The position numbers and the translations under genes were made by a program. The notes below the pieces were generated by a model that did not search any database, was not told where the DNA came from, and saw nothing but the letters and a program-made list of their open reading frames with translations. From contig NZ_JANLOD010000073.1 in NCBI RefSeq assembly GCF_025466085.1, positions 1 through 47,642 of the forward strand: a stretch of DNA of 47,642 nucleotides. The letters are read 5' to 3'. Below, piece by piece: positions 16,273 through 24,429 of this stretch. Within the stretch, counting starts at the first letter, position 1, and each line of letters starts with the position of its first letter. The DNA is from Pseudomonas sp. 14P_8.1_Bac3 (lineage in GTDB: Bacteria; Pseudomonadota; Gammaproteobacteria; Pseudomonadales; Pseudomonadaceae).

Positions 16273-17214
16273 TCAAGCCTCGGAAGGTGTTTGCTTGTAG
16301 TTGTAGCCGATCGGGTGAGGCATGTTGCGCGCCTTGGCCAGTTCGATCTGCTTCTGCCGATCGGTGGCGCTGCGACGGGTCTTCTCGCTCAGGGTATCCC
16401 AGCAATGCGGGCAGCTGATGCCGGCCACATAGTGCTCGGACGCGCGGTCTTCGACGCTCACCGGTGTGCGGCAGGCATGGCACTGATCGTAGTCACCTTC
16501 GCTGAGGTCATGACGCACGGTCACGCGGTTGTCGAATACGAAGCAGTCGCCCTGCCACTTGGTTTCTTCCTGCGGCACTTCCTCGAGGTACTTCAGGATG
16601 CCGCCCTTGAGATGATAGACCTCGTCGAAGCCCTGGCTGAGCATGTAGCTCGAAGCTTTTTCACAGCGAATGCCGCCGGTGCAGAACATCGCGACTTTCT
16701 TGTGCACGGCCGGGTCGAAGTGGGCTTTGATGTAGTCGGGGAATTCGCGAAAACTGGTGGTCTCCGGGTCGATGGCGCCTTCGAAGGTGCCGATCGAGAC
16801 TTCGTAGTCGTTGCGGGTGTCGATCAGCAGCACCTCTGGATCGCTGATCAGCGCGTTCCAGTTTTGCGGATCGACGTAGGTGCCGACCTGTTTGTTCGGG
16901 TCCACGCCGTCGACGCCCAAGGTGACGATTTCTTTCTTGAGTTTGACTTTGGTGCGATAGAACGGCTGCTCGTCGCAATACGACTCTTTGTGGTCGATGT
17001 CGTCCATGCGCGGGTCGTTCTTGAGCCAGGCCATCAGCCCGTCAATGCCTTCGCGGGTGCCGGAGACGGTGCCGTTGATGCCTTCCTCGGCGATCAGCAG
17101 CGTGCCTTTGATGCCGTTGTCGACCATGGCCTGCAGCAGCGGCTCACGCAGGTCGACGTAGTTTTCCAGGGTGACGAACTTATACAGTGCCGCCACGACA
17201 ATCTGTTGTGTCAT
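16273..17214 (-). CDS. trhO: tRNA uridine 34 hydroxylase TrhO (rhodanese domain)
   Basis: 313 residues. Residues about 5-100 form the acylphosphatase-like N-terminal domain (ALYKFVTLENYVDLREPLL, AEEGINGTVSG). The rhodanese domain follows, with catalytic Cys178 in the loop FCTGGIRCEKAS. A C-terminal Cys-rich part carries CHAC and CPHC, likely a metal site. TrhO (formerly YceA/UPF0176) makes 5-hydroxyuridine at position 34 of tRNAs using oxygen. It is the first gene of the operon with the DsbA-like and ABC genes; the intrinsic terminator at 17261-17290 separates it from bolA. Confidence 0.95.
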   Translation of the reverse strand: MTQQIVVAALYKFVTLENYVDLREPLLQAMVDNGIKGTLLIAEEGINGTVSGTREGIDGLMAWLKNDPRMDDIDHKESYCDEQPFYRTKVKLKKEIVTLGVDGVDPNKQVGTYVDPQNWNALISDPEVLLIDTRNDYEVSIGTFEGAIDPETTSFREFPDYIKAHFDPAVHKKVAMFCTGGIRCEKASSYMLSQGFDEVYHLKGGILKYLEEVPQEETKWQGDCFVFDNRVTVRHDLSEGDYDQCHACRTPVSVEDRASEHYVAGISCPHCWDTLSEKTRRSATDRQKQIELAKARNMPHPIGYNYKQTPSEA

Positions 17215-17260
17215 GGGTGATTCTCCAGGTGGCTACCCTCGTAAGGGGTGAACCGGATTC

Positions 17261-17290
17261 AAAAAAAAACGCGCCGGGTGAGCGGCGCGT
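17261..17290 (-). terminator. Intrinsic terminator after bolA
   Basis: An eight-bp stem ACGCGCCG / CGGCGCGT with a six-base loop. On the minus strand it is followed by nine T residues. It lies between the bolA stop and the trhO start. Confidence 0.92.
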
Positions 17291-17316
17291 TGCGGATTCT
17301 AGCAAAAAACCGAGGG

Positions 17317-17616
17317 TTAATGCTTGCTGCCGCCAGCGCAGGTCGGCGAGGCCGGAGCCGCGTCGATCTGTGCCCATTCCTCAGGCGTGTAGGTATGCAG
17401 CGCCAACGCATGGAACTCGCCCATCAGTTCGCCGAGCGTGCCGTAGACCTTCTGGTGACGCTTGACGCGGTTAAGCCCTTCGAACTGCTGGCTGACGATC
17501 ACCGCCTTGTAATGGGTCTGCAACCCACGACTGTGCATATGGCTTTCATCCAGCACCTGCAGGTGCTCGGGCTGTAACAGGCCCAGTGTCGATTCGATGC
17601 GTTGTTGCATGGTCAT
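17317..17616 (-). CDS. bolA: BolA family protein
   Basis: 99 residues with the BolA fold: an N-terminal helix MQQRIESTLGLL, the strand LQVLDESHMHS, then HYKAVIVSQQFEGLNRVKRHQKVY carrying the family's helix-turn-strand, and the conserved HALALHTYTPEEW at the end. His33-like and the C-terminal His residues are those BolA uses with monothiol glutaredoxins to bind a [2Fe-2S] cluster. It lies 12 bp behind the DUF2059 gene and ends before a strong terminator, so the two form an operon. PAO1 has the same order (PA0857-PA0856, from memory). Confidence 0.95.
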   Translation of the reverse strand: MTMQQRIESTLGLLQPEHLQVLDESHMHSRGLQTHYKAVIVSQQFEGLNRVKRHQKVYGTLGELMGEFHALALHTYTPEEWAQIDAAPASPTCAGGSKH

Positions 17617-17628
17617 ACCGGGCTCCGC

Positions 17629-18159
17629 TTAAGGCTTTTTCTTTGCGGCAGGTGCAGCAGCGTTGGCTTTAGGATCCAGCTCGTTGGTCATGTCAGCCAG
17701 CAGCTTGTTGACCACAGGCACCGCACTTTCCAGTTTGGCTTGGGTCATCTGGGCCGATTGCTGGGTCAGCTGCGGCATTTTCTCCAGGACTTTCTTGCCC
17801 AGTGGCGACTGATAGAACGCAACCAGGTCTTTCAGCTCGGATTCGCTGAAGTTGGTGGTGTAGAGCTTGACCATGTCAGGCTTGAGCTTGTTCCAGCCAA
17901 TGGCGGCGTCCAGCGCTGCGTTGGCTTTGGCTTGGTAGGTTTCCAGCAAGGCTTTCTTCGACTCGGGGGCTTTGGTCTGTTCAAAGCGCTGAGCGAACAT
18001 TTGCTGCACTTGCATGTACACCGGGGTGCCCAATTTGTCAGCGTGCGCCAGGGTCAGGAAAGCTTCGGCACTGGCGTTATGGCTGGCGGTATCGGCAAAA
18101 ACAGGGCCGCTGGCGCAAACCAGTGCAACCGCGGTACAGATGGCACGAAGACGAGTCAT
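17629..18159 (-). CDS. DUF2059 exported protein
   Basis: 176 residues. A Sec signal peptide runs to about residue 22 (AICTAVALVCASGPVFA). The mature part is helical and contains the DUF2059 core YTTNFSESELKDLVAFYQSPLGKK, ending in an Ala/Lys-rich tail. The product should be periplasmic; the family has no known biochemical role. It is the first gene of the operon with bolA and is divergent from fumC. The pairing with bolA recurs in Pseudomonas. Confidence 0.9.
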   Translation of the reverse strand: MTRLRAICTAVALVCASGPVFADTASHNASAEAFLTLAHADKLGTPVYMQVQQMFAQRFEQTKAPESKKALLETYQAKANAALDAAIGWNKLKPDMVKLYTTNFSESELKDLVAFYQSPLGKKVLEKMPQLTQQSAQMTQAKLESAVPVVNKLLADMTNELDPKANAAAPAAKKKP

Positions 18160-18351
18160 CGAGTTTCCTTTTCTAGCAGGCGAGGTAAAACCCCAAGGGC
18201 GTCCATTCTGCGCCTAAAAAAGTGTGTCACTCAACCCCAACCCTTGTCGGGCCTGATTTAGAGGGGTTGAATGGTCAATATCCAGACCGATGGAACCACG
18301 GCCGGCGATCACGGCCTAAACTGCGCAATCAGACCTACAGGAGTGTGCACG

Positions 18352-19746
18352 ATGAGCCGTATCGAAACCGACAGCCTTGGCCAGGTTGAAGTCCCGGATG
18401 AAGCCTACTGGGGCGCTCAGACGCAACGCTCGCTGATCAACTTCGCCATCGGCAATGAGCGCATGCCGCTGGCGGTATTGCATGCCCTGGCGCTGATCAA
18501 AAAAGCCGCGGCGCGGGTCAACGACCGCAACGGCGACCTGCCCGCGGACATCGCCCGACTGATCGAACAGGCCGCCGACGAAGTGCTCGACGGCAGCCAC
18601 GACGACCAGTTCCCGCTGGTGGTCTGGCAGACCGGCAGCGGCACCCAGAGCAACATGAACGTCAACGAAGTGATCGCCGGGCGCGCCAACGAACTGGCCG
18701 GCAACCCCCGTGGCGGCAAGACGCCAGTGCACCCCAACGACCACGTCAACCGCTCCCAGAGCTCCAACGACTGCTTTCCAACGGCCATGCACATCGCGGC
18801 CGCGCAGGCGGTGCAGCAACATTTGCTGCCGGCGATCAGCGAACTGTCCGGCGGGCTGGCCGAGTTGTCGGCGCGCCACATGAAGCTGGTCAAGACCGGC
18901 CGTACGCACATGATGGACGCAACGCCGATCACCTTCGGCCAGGAACTCTCGGCGTTCATTGCGCAGCTGGATTATGCCGAGCGGGCGATCCGCAGCGCCC
19001 TGCCGGCCGTGTGTGAGCTGGCCCAGGGCGGCACCGCGGTCGGCACCGGACTGAATTCGCCACACGGTTTCGGCGAAGCCATTGCTTCCGAGCTGGCCGC
19101 GCTGTCCGGCCTGCCGTTTGTCACCGCGCCCAACAAGTTCGCCGCACTGGCGGGGCATGAGCCTTTGACCACGCTGTCCGGCGCACTGAAAACCCTGGCC
19201 GTGACCCTGATGAAGATCGCCAATGACCTGCGCTTGCTGGGCTCCGGGCCCCGTGCCGGTTTCGCCGAAGTGAAACTGCCGGCCAACGAACCGGGCAGTT
19301 CGATCATGCCCGGCAAGGTCAACCCGACCCAGTGCGAAGCCCTGTCGATGCTGGCGTGCCAGGTGCTGGGCAACGACGTGGCCATCGGTTTCGCGGCGAG
19401 TCAGGGCCATCTGCAACTGAACGTGTTCAAACCGGTAATCATCCATAACCTGCTGCAATCGATTCGCCTGCTGGGCGATGGCTGCAGCAACTTCCAGCAA
19501 CATTGCATCGCCGGCCTGGAGCCGGATGCCGAGAAAATGGCTGAACACCTGGAACGCGGGTTGATGCTGGTGACGGCGCTGAACCCGCATATCGGCTACG
19601 ACAAATCGGCGGAGATCGCCAAGAAGGCCTATGCCGAAGGGCTGACCTTGCGGGAGGCGGCGTTGCAGCTAGGGTATCTGACGGATGAACAGTTCGATGC
19701 GTGGGTACGGCCGGAGAATATGTTGGAGGCTGGGGCCAAGGGCTGA
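18352..19746 (+). CDS. fumC: Class II fumarate hydratase FumC
   Basis: 464 residues. The superfamily signature GSSIMPGKVNP begins at residue 315, with the catalytic Ser at 317; other active-site segments are GSGTQSNMNVNEVIAGRA, HPNDHVNRSQSSNDCFPT and KTGRTHMMDATPI. It interconverts fumarate and malate as a homotetramer without an iron-sulfur cluster, so it is useful when iron is short or oxidants abound. ATG 18352 was chosen because AGGAG lies eight bases upstream and the family begins MSRIETDSLG. Divergent from the bolA operon. Confidence 0.96.
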   Translation: MSRIETDSLGQVEVPDEAYWGAQTQRSLINFAIGNERMPLAVLHALALIKKAAARVNDRNGDLPADIARLIEQAADEVLDGSHDDQFPLVVWQTGSGTQSNMNVNEVIAGRANELAGNPRGGKTPVHPNDHVNRSQSSNDCFPTAMHIAAAQAVQQHLLPAISELSGGLAELSARHMKLVKTGRTHMMDATPITFGQELSAFIAQLDYAERAIRSALPAVCELAQGGTAVGTGLNSPHGFGEAIASELAALSGLPFVTAPNKFAALAGHEPLTTLSGALKTLAVTLMKIANDLRLLGSGPRAGFAEVKLPANEPGSSIMPGKVNPTQCEALSMLACQVLGNDVAIGFAASQGHLQLNVFKPVIIHNLLQSIRLLGDGCSNFQQHCIAGLEPDAEKMAEHLERGLMLVTALNPHIGYDKSAEIAKKAYAEGLTLREAALQLGYLTDEQFDAWVRPENMLEAGAKG

Positions 19747-19771
19747 CGTTTTTAGCGTCTGACCGTCCGCT

Positions 19772-19853
19772 ATCGCGAGCAAGCTCGCTCCTGCAGGTTA
19801 TGTGTCGACCCGGTGGTCGACGAAAAACCTGTAGGAGCGAGCTTGCTCGCGAT
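19772..19853. repeat. Paired REP element, GTAGGAGC type
   Basis: ATCGCGAGCAAGCTCGCTCC at the left, and the reverse complement with AACCTGTAGGAGCGAGCTTG at the right. The arms are near perfect over 28 bp. Lies between the convergent fumC and EamA genes. Confidence 0.82.
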
Positions 19854-19868
19854 GAACGCTAATGCGGT

Positions 19869-20828
19869 CTAACCCGCCGCCACCCGCACCCGCCGCGCCC
19901 TGAGCCCGGCAATCAACGACGGCCCCAGTGCCACCAGCGCCGAACCGAGCACCACCAGCACCGCACCGCCATAACCCAGGCCGTTGATTGTCTCGGCGTG
20001 CACATACTCCGGCCACCACCAGGCCGCCAGGGCCACCGCGGCAAACGTCACCAACGGCGTGATCGCCAGGGTTGCGCTCACTCGCGAGGCTTCCCAATGG
20101 GCCAGCGCTTCTGCAAACGCGCCATAGGCAATCAGGGTATTCATGCAACACGCCAGCAACAGCCAGCCCTGCAATGGACTCAGCTGCAGCGCTTCCAGCG
20201 GATGTACCCAGGGCGTCAGCAACAACCCGCAGGACAAATAGATCACCATCATCACCTGCAAAGAATTCCATACCGTCAGCAGTTGCTTCTGCCCCAAGGC
20301 ATAGAAAGTCCACACCGTCGACGCCAGCAACACCATCAGCACGCCCGCGGTGTAGTCGGTCAGCGAGGTGAGCAGTTCGGCCAGGCGCTGATTGAAGAAC
20401 AGCCCGAAGCCGATCAACAGCACCAGCAGGCCAATCCCCTGCCCGATGCTGAACCGCTCCTTGAACACAAACAGACTGGCGATCAGCAACATGATCGGCC
20501 CCATCTGCACCACCAGTTGCGCGGTGCCGGGGCTGAGCAGGGTCAGGCCCATCAGGTACAGCACGTAGTTGCCGACCAGGCCAAGCACCGCCATCAGCAC
20601 CAGCCAGCCACCACGCGGCCCGAGCACCTTACGGCTTGGCAGGCGCTTGGTCGCGGCGAGGTAAATGAACAGGCAACTGCCGGACACCATCAGCCGAAAC
20701 CAGGTCACTGTCACCGGGTCCATCACCAGCAGCACTTGCTTGAGTTTGATCGGCAGGATTCCCCACAACAGCGCGGTCAACAAGGCCAGGAACAGACCGT
20801 AAACCCAGCGACCGGATGAAATGTGCAT
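19869..20828 (-). CDS. EamA/DMT-superfamily transporter
   Basis: 319 residues with ten hydrophobic segments, arranged as two EamA repeats of five helices each (about 10-145 and 165-300). The first helix holds LALLTALLWGILPIKLKQ; the second repeat begins GVLMVLLASTVWTFYALGQK. Such proteins export amino acids, metabolites or drugs across the inner membrane; the substrate is unknown. I chose ATG 20828 (MHISSGRWVYG), placing the first helix near the N-terminus; a longer version from 20888 has a non-hydrophobic leader. Convergent with fumC, divergent from the DUF6316 gene. Confidence 0.88.
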   Translation of the reverse strand: MHISSGRWVYGLFLALLTALLWGILPIKLKQVLLVMDPVTVTWFRLMVSGSCLFIYLAATKRLPSRKVLGPRGGWLVLMAVLGLVGNYVLYLMGLTLLSPGTAQLVVQMGPIMLLIASLFVFKERFSIGQGIGLLVLLIGFGLFFNQRLAELLTSLTDYTAGVLMVLLASTVWTFYALGQKQLLTVWNSLQVMMVIYLSCGLLLTPWVHPLEALQLSPLQGWLLLACCMNTLIAYGAFAEALAHWEASRVSATLAITPLVTFAAVALAAWWWPEYVHAETINGLGYGGAVLVVLGSALVALGPSLIAGLRARRVRVAAG

Positions 20829-21029
20829 ACGAACCCCAAGGCCAGATGGCAAGAGTGGCCATTCTAGGCGCAGCGGCGCGTGGCACACAGGGACAGTTGG
20901 CGACCGGACGCAAATGAAACTGTGCGGGTCGCAGCAGGAAATTGGCGATCAGCCGTCGATCGGTTGGCCAGGCGCCGTAAGCGCTTCTTGCATAAGCTCA
21001 TCGGACCCGCCACCTTCAGGAGACCCGCC

Positions 21030-21224
21030 ATGTATGGCATGCGCGCCCAGGACAACGCCCCCGCCACCCACTTTCGCAGCGACCGGATGTGCCGGGTAAA
21101 CGGGGAGTTGTATTTCAGCACCCGGGAAAACACCCTGGAGGGGCCGTTTGACAGCATGGAGAAGGCTGTAAAGGAGATTGAAGCGTATATCGAGCGGATG
21201 CAGCGGTTGAGTGCCGGGCATTAG
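21030..21224 (+). CDS. Small conserved protein, DUF6316-like
   Basis: 64 residues beginning MYGMRAQDNAPATHFRSDR, with AGGAGA eight bases upstream of the ATG at 21030. The middle (GELYFSTRENTLEGPFDS) looks beta-stranded and the C-terminus (MEKAVKEIEAYIERMQRL) is a helix. I recall this as the DUF6316 family of small Pseudomonas proteins. A longer in-frame ORF begins at 20880 but overlaps the EamA promoter region and lacks a site. Function unknown. Confidence 0.75.
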   Translation: MYGMRAQDNAPATHFRSDRMCRVNGELYFSTRENTLEGPFDSMEKAVKEIEAYIERMQRLSAGH

Positions 21225-21236
21225 ACCGCGGCGCTG

Positions 21237-21302
21237 CCATCGCGAGCAGGCTCGCTCCCACAATGAATCGTGCTGACCTGTGGGAGCGGGCTTGCTCGCG
21301 AA
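21237..21302. repeat. Paired REP element, GTGGGAGC type
   Basis: The left arm CCATCGCGAGCAGGCTCGCT runs into CCCACA; the right arm is TGTGGGAGCGGGCTTGCTCG. The spacer is about 16 bp, the shortest pair in this window. Confidence 0.8.
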
Positions 21303-21334
21303 GACGATGTAACAATCACCAAAAATCCCGAGGC

Positions 21335-22519
21335 TTAACGCACCGCCTCAAACAACCCGGTAGCCCCCATCCCGCCCCCCACACACATCGTGACAATGCC
21401 GTAACGCACATTCCGCCGCTGCAACTCCCGCACCAGATGCCCGACCTGACGCGACCCCGTCATGCCAAACGGGTGGCCAATGGAAATCGAGCCGCCATTG
21501 ACGTTGTACTTCTCGTTGTCGATCCCCAAGCGGTTGCGGCTGTACAGGCATTGCGAAGCGAACGCCTCATTGAGCTCCCACAAGTCGATGTCGGCCACCT
21601 GCAAGCCCTTAGCCTTGAGCAACTTCGGCACCGAGAACACCGGGCCGATGCCCATTTCATCCGGCTCGCAACCGGCGACGGTGAATCCCCGGAAAAACGC
21701 CTTCGGCTTCAAGCCCAGTTCCAGGGCTTTTTCCAGGCTCATCACCAGGGTCATCGACGCACCGTCGGACAACTGCGATGAGTTGCCCGCCGTCACCGAC
21801 CCGTCTTCGGCGAACACCGGTTTCAACCCCGCCAGGCTTTCCAGGGTGGTGTCCGGGCGATTGCAGTCGTCGCGGTCGACCACGCCGTCAAGGATCTGCA
21901 CTTGCCCGGTCGCCTTGTCTTCCACGCGGTACTTCACCGCCATCGGCACGATTTCGTCGTCGAACAACCCGGCCGCCTGGGCTTGAGCGGTGCGCTGCTG
22001 ACTTTGCAGGGCGTACAGGTCCTGTTCCTCGCGGCTGACGTTGTAGCGACGCGCGACGATTTCGGCCGTCTGGCCCATGGGAAAGTAGATGCCTGGCACC
22101 TGCTCTTTGAGCAGCGGGTTGATCAGGTTGTCGGTGTTGACGCTTTTCATCGTCAGGCTGATGGACTCGACGCCACCGGCCACAATAATGTCGCTGCACC
22201 CGGAGGCGATCTGGTTGGCGGCGATCGCAATGGCCTGCAAGCCCGACGAGCAGAACCGGTTGAGGGTCATGCCCGCGGTGCCGGTGCCCAGCTGCGACAG
22301 CACCGCGACGTTGCGCCCGATGTTGTAGCCCTGGGCGCCTTCGTTGGAGCCGGCGCCGACGATGCAATCCTCGACGCTGGCCGGGTCGATGCCGTTGCGC
22401 GTCAGCAGCGCATTGACGCAATGGGCCGCCATGTCGTCCGGACGGGTCTGGTTGAACTTGCCGCGGAAGGACTTGGCCAGGCCGGTCCGCACGCTGTCGA
22501 CGATCACCACTTCACGCAT
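21335..22519 (-). CDS. Acetyl-CoA C-acyltransferase (thiolase)
   Basis: 394 residues, the standard thiolase length. Nucleophilic Cys90 lies in NRFCSSGLQAIA, His349 in SIGHPFGMTGSR and the second catalytic Cys379 in CVGGGMGATG. Thiolases either cleave 3-ketoacyl-CoA in beta-oxidation or condense acetyl-CoA; the sequence does not decide between them. ATG 22519 (MREVVIVDSVRT) was chosen because GAGG is six bases upstream and the family starts this way. In PAO1 the gene order thiolase-PAP-mnmC (about PA3454-PA3456) is the same, so this is a core locus. Confidence 0.93.
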   Translation of the reverse strand: MREVVIVDSVRTGLAKSFRGKFNQTRPDDMAAHCVNALLTRNGIDPASVEDCIVGAGSNEGAQGYNIGRNVAVLSQLGTGTAGMTLNRFCSSGLQAIAIAANQIASGCSDIIVAGGVESISLTMKSVNTDNLINPLLKEQVPGIYFPMGQTAEIVARRYNVSREEQDLYALQSQQRTAQAQAAGLFDDEIVPMAVKYRVEDKATGQVQILDGVVDRDDCNRPDTTLESLAGLKPVFAEDGSVTAGNSSQLSDGASMTLVMSLEKALELGLKPKAFFRGFTVAGCEPDEMGIGPVFSVPKLLKAKGLQVADIDLWELNEAFASQCLYSRNRLGIDNEKYNVNGGSISIGHPFGMTGSRQVGHLVRELQRRNVRYGIVTMCVGGGMGATGLFEAVR

Positions 22520-22620
22520 GGCATACCTCATTATTGTTGTCGGTTGAGAGTGGACCGAGCATAAGTCCGGCCCTTCCCGACCGCGACAATCATTCACCCG
22601 GCGTATGCGTCACCATCGAT

Positions 22621-24144
22621 TCACCTCTTCAGTTTTTTCAGCTTCTTCTCGTGTTTGTCGGACTTTTCGAAAGCCGCTTCCAGCGCTTCGTTGAGCGTGC
22701 GCAACACCTTGACCCGCGCCCAGCGCTTGTCGTTGGCCTCCACCAGCGTCCAGGGCGACACTTCGGTACTGGTGCGATCGACCATGTCGCCGACCGCCGC
22801 GCGGTAGTCATCCCATTTTTCGCGATTGCGCCAGTCATCTTCAGTGATCTTGAAGCGTTTGAAGGGGATCTCTTCGCGGGCCTCGAAGCGCTCCATTTGC
22901 GTTTGCTTGTCGATGGCCAGCCAGAACTTGACCACGATCACCCCGGCATCGGCGAGCTGCTCTTCGAAGTCGTTGATCTCACCGTAAGCGCGCAGCCAGT
23001 CGGCCGGGCTGCAAAAGCCTTCGATCCGCTCCACTAGCACCCGGCCATACCAGGAACGGTCGAACACGGTGAATTTTCCCCGCGCCGGAATATGTCGCCA
23101 GAAACGCCACAGGTACGGATGTGCCCGCTCCTCTTCGGTGGGGGCCGCGATCGGCACGATGCTGTACTGCCGAGGATCGAGCGCCGCGGCCACCCGGCGA
23201 ATCGCTCCGCCCTTGCCCGCCGCGTCGTTGCCTTCGAACACGGCGATCAGGGCGTGCCGGCGCATGCGTTTGTCGCGCATCAACCCGGAGAATCGCGCCT
23301 GTTCGGTGATCAGCTGTTCTTCATAATCGTCCTTGTCCAGGCGCAGGGTAAGGTCGAGGCTGTCGAGCAGGTTCACCAGGTCGACGCTGCTGGCCAAGGG
23401 CGCAGCGCTGACTTTATCCGGATGAATCTTCGGTCGTTGCAACGCGGCCTGCAGGCCTTCGAGCAGAATCTTGCCAACTGCCAGGCTGCGGTAATGCGGG
23501 TCCATGCCGGCGATCACATGCCACGGCGCATAGTCGCGGCTGGTGCGGCGCAGAATGCGTTCGCCGTATTTGACGAACTTGTCGTAGGTCTTCGATTGCT
23601 GCCAGTCCAGCGGGCTGATGCGCCAACTGTGCAGCGGGTCGTCGGCCAGGGCCTTGAGGCGCGCCTTCATCTGTTTCTTGGACAGGTGGAACCAGAACTT
23701 GAAGATCAGCGCGCCTTCGTCGCAGAGCATTTTCTCCAGGCGTTCGGCCGCGTTGATGCCCTGGTCGAGCCGCGGATCCTTGAACACGCCGTGGACCCGG
23801 CCCTGCAACATCTGGCTGTACCAGTTACCGAAGAAAATGCCCATGCGGCCCGTGGCCGGGAGCATCCGCCAGTATCGCCAGGCCGGTGGGCGCGCCAGCT
23901 CTTCGTCGGTCTGCTGGTCGAACGTGCGCACCTCGATCAGCCGCGGGTCCATCCATTCGTTGAGCAGCTTCACCGTCTCGCCCTTGCCGGCGCCTTCGAT
24001 GCCGTTGATCAAAATGATCACCGGGAAGCGCTTCTGCTGCTGAAGTTCGAACTGCGCTTCGAGCAACGCTTCGCGCAGCGCCGGCACTTCGGCTTCATAG
24101 GTTTCTTTGTCGATGACGTGACCGATTTCGGCAGATTCGAACAT
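22621..24144 (-). CDS. pap: Polyphosphate:AMP phosphotransferase (double PPK2 domain)
   Basis: 507 residues with two tandem PPK2 domains. Each has a P-loop: GIEGAGKGE (residues 48-56) in the first and GNDAAGKGG (around 305) in the second, where FDRSWYGRVLVERIEGF follows as the lid/active-site part. Two-domain class II PPK2 proteins use polyphosphate to turn AMP into ADP. In characterised members the C-terminal domain is catalytic, and the better-preserved motifs in the second half here agree. ATG 24144 (MFESAEIGHVID) has GGGAG upstream; a longer ORF from 24267 is not supported. The Lys-rich C-terminus (KKLKKLKR) may help hold polyphosphate. Confidence 0.93.
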   Translation of the reverse strand: MFESAEIGHVIDKETYEAEVPALREALLEAQFELQQQKRFPVIILINGIEGAGKGETVKLLNEWMDPRLIEVRTFDQQTDEELARPPAWRYWRMLPATGRMGIFFGNWYSQMLQGRVHGVFKDPRLDQGINAAERLEKMLCDEGALIFKFWFHLSKKQMKARLKALADDPLHSWRISPLDWQQSKTYDKFVKYGERILRRTSRDYAPWHVIAGMDPHYRSLAVGKILLEGLQAALQRPKIHPDKVSAAPLASSVDLVNLLDSLDLTLRLDKDDYEEQLITEQARFSGLMRDKRMRRHALIAVFEGNDAAGKGGAIRRVAAALDPRQYSIVPIAAPTEEERAHPYLWRFWRHIPARGKFTVFDRSWYGRVLVERIEGFCSPADWLRAYGEINDFEEQLADAGVIVVKFWLAIDKQTQMERFEAREEIPFKRFKITEDDWRNREKWDDYRAAVGDMVDRTSTEVSPWTLVEANDKRWARVKVLRTLNEALEAAFEKSDKHEKKLKKLKR

Positions 24145-24275
24145 GGAGCGCTCCCTTTGCAGATTGAGCAAGACTAGCGGATTGGGCAGTGAGTCGGCGG
24201 AGAAAATTCCCCAGCGCTGCCACGCTCCCCTCGGGAACGAGCACACATGCGAAGCACGCAAGAACAACGCGTCCC

Positions 24276-24377
24276 TGTAGGAGCGAGCCTGCTCGCGAAG
24301 AACGAAAGATCAACGCGAGCATTCAGGCAGCCCGCGTTTTCGTTGACATCCATGGCGAGCCAGCTCGCGCCTACAGT
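24276..24377. repeat. Paired REP element with unlike arms
   Basis: The left arm CTGTAGGAGCGAGCCTGCTC belongs to the GCGAG type. The right arm, read in reverse complement, is CTGTAGGCGCGAGCTGGCTC, with a CTGGC core. The two arms thus look like different REP subtypes joined in one pair. Confidence 0.65.
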
Positions 24378-24429
24378 AGATCAGGCATCCATCAGCTAGA
24401 ATGCCCGCCTTGCCGTTGCCGAGCCTGCC

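Noticed and set aside
20880..21029. Longer version of the DUF6316 protein
   Set aside because: The extension overlaps the upstream region of the divergent transporter, has no ribosome-binding site and is Arg-rich shadow-like sequence.
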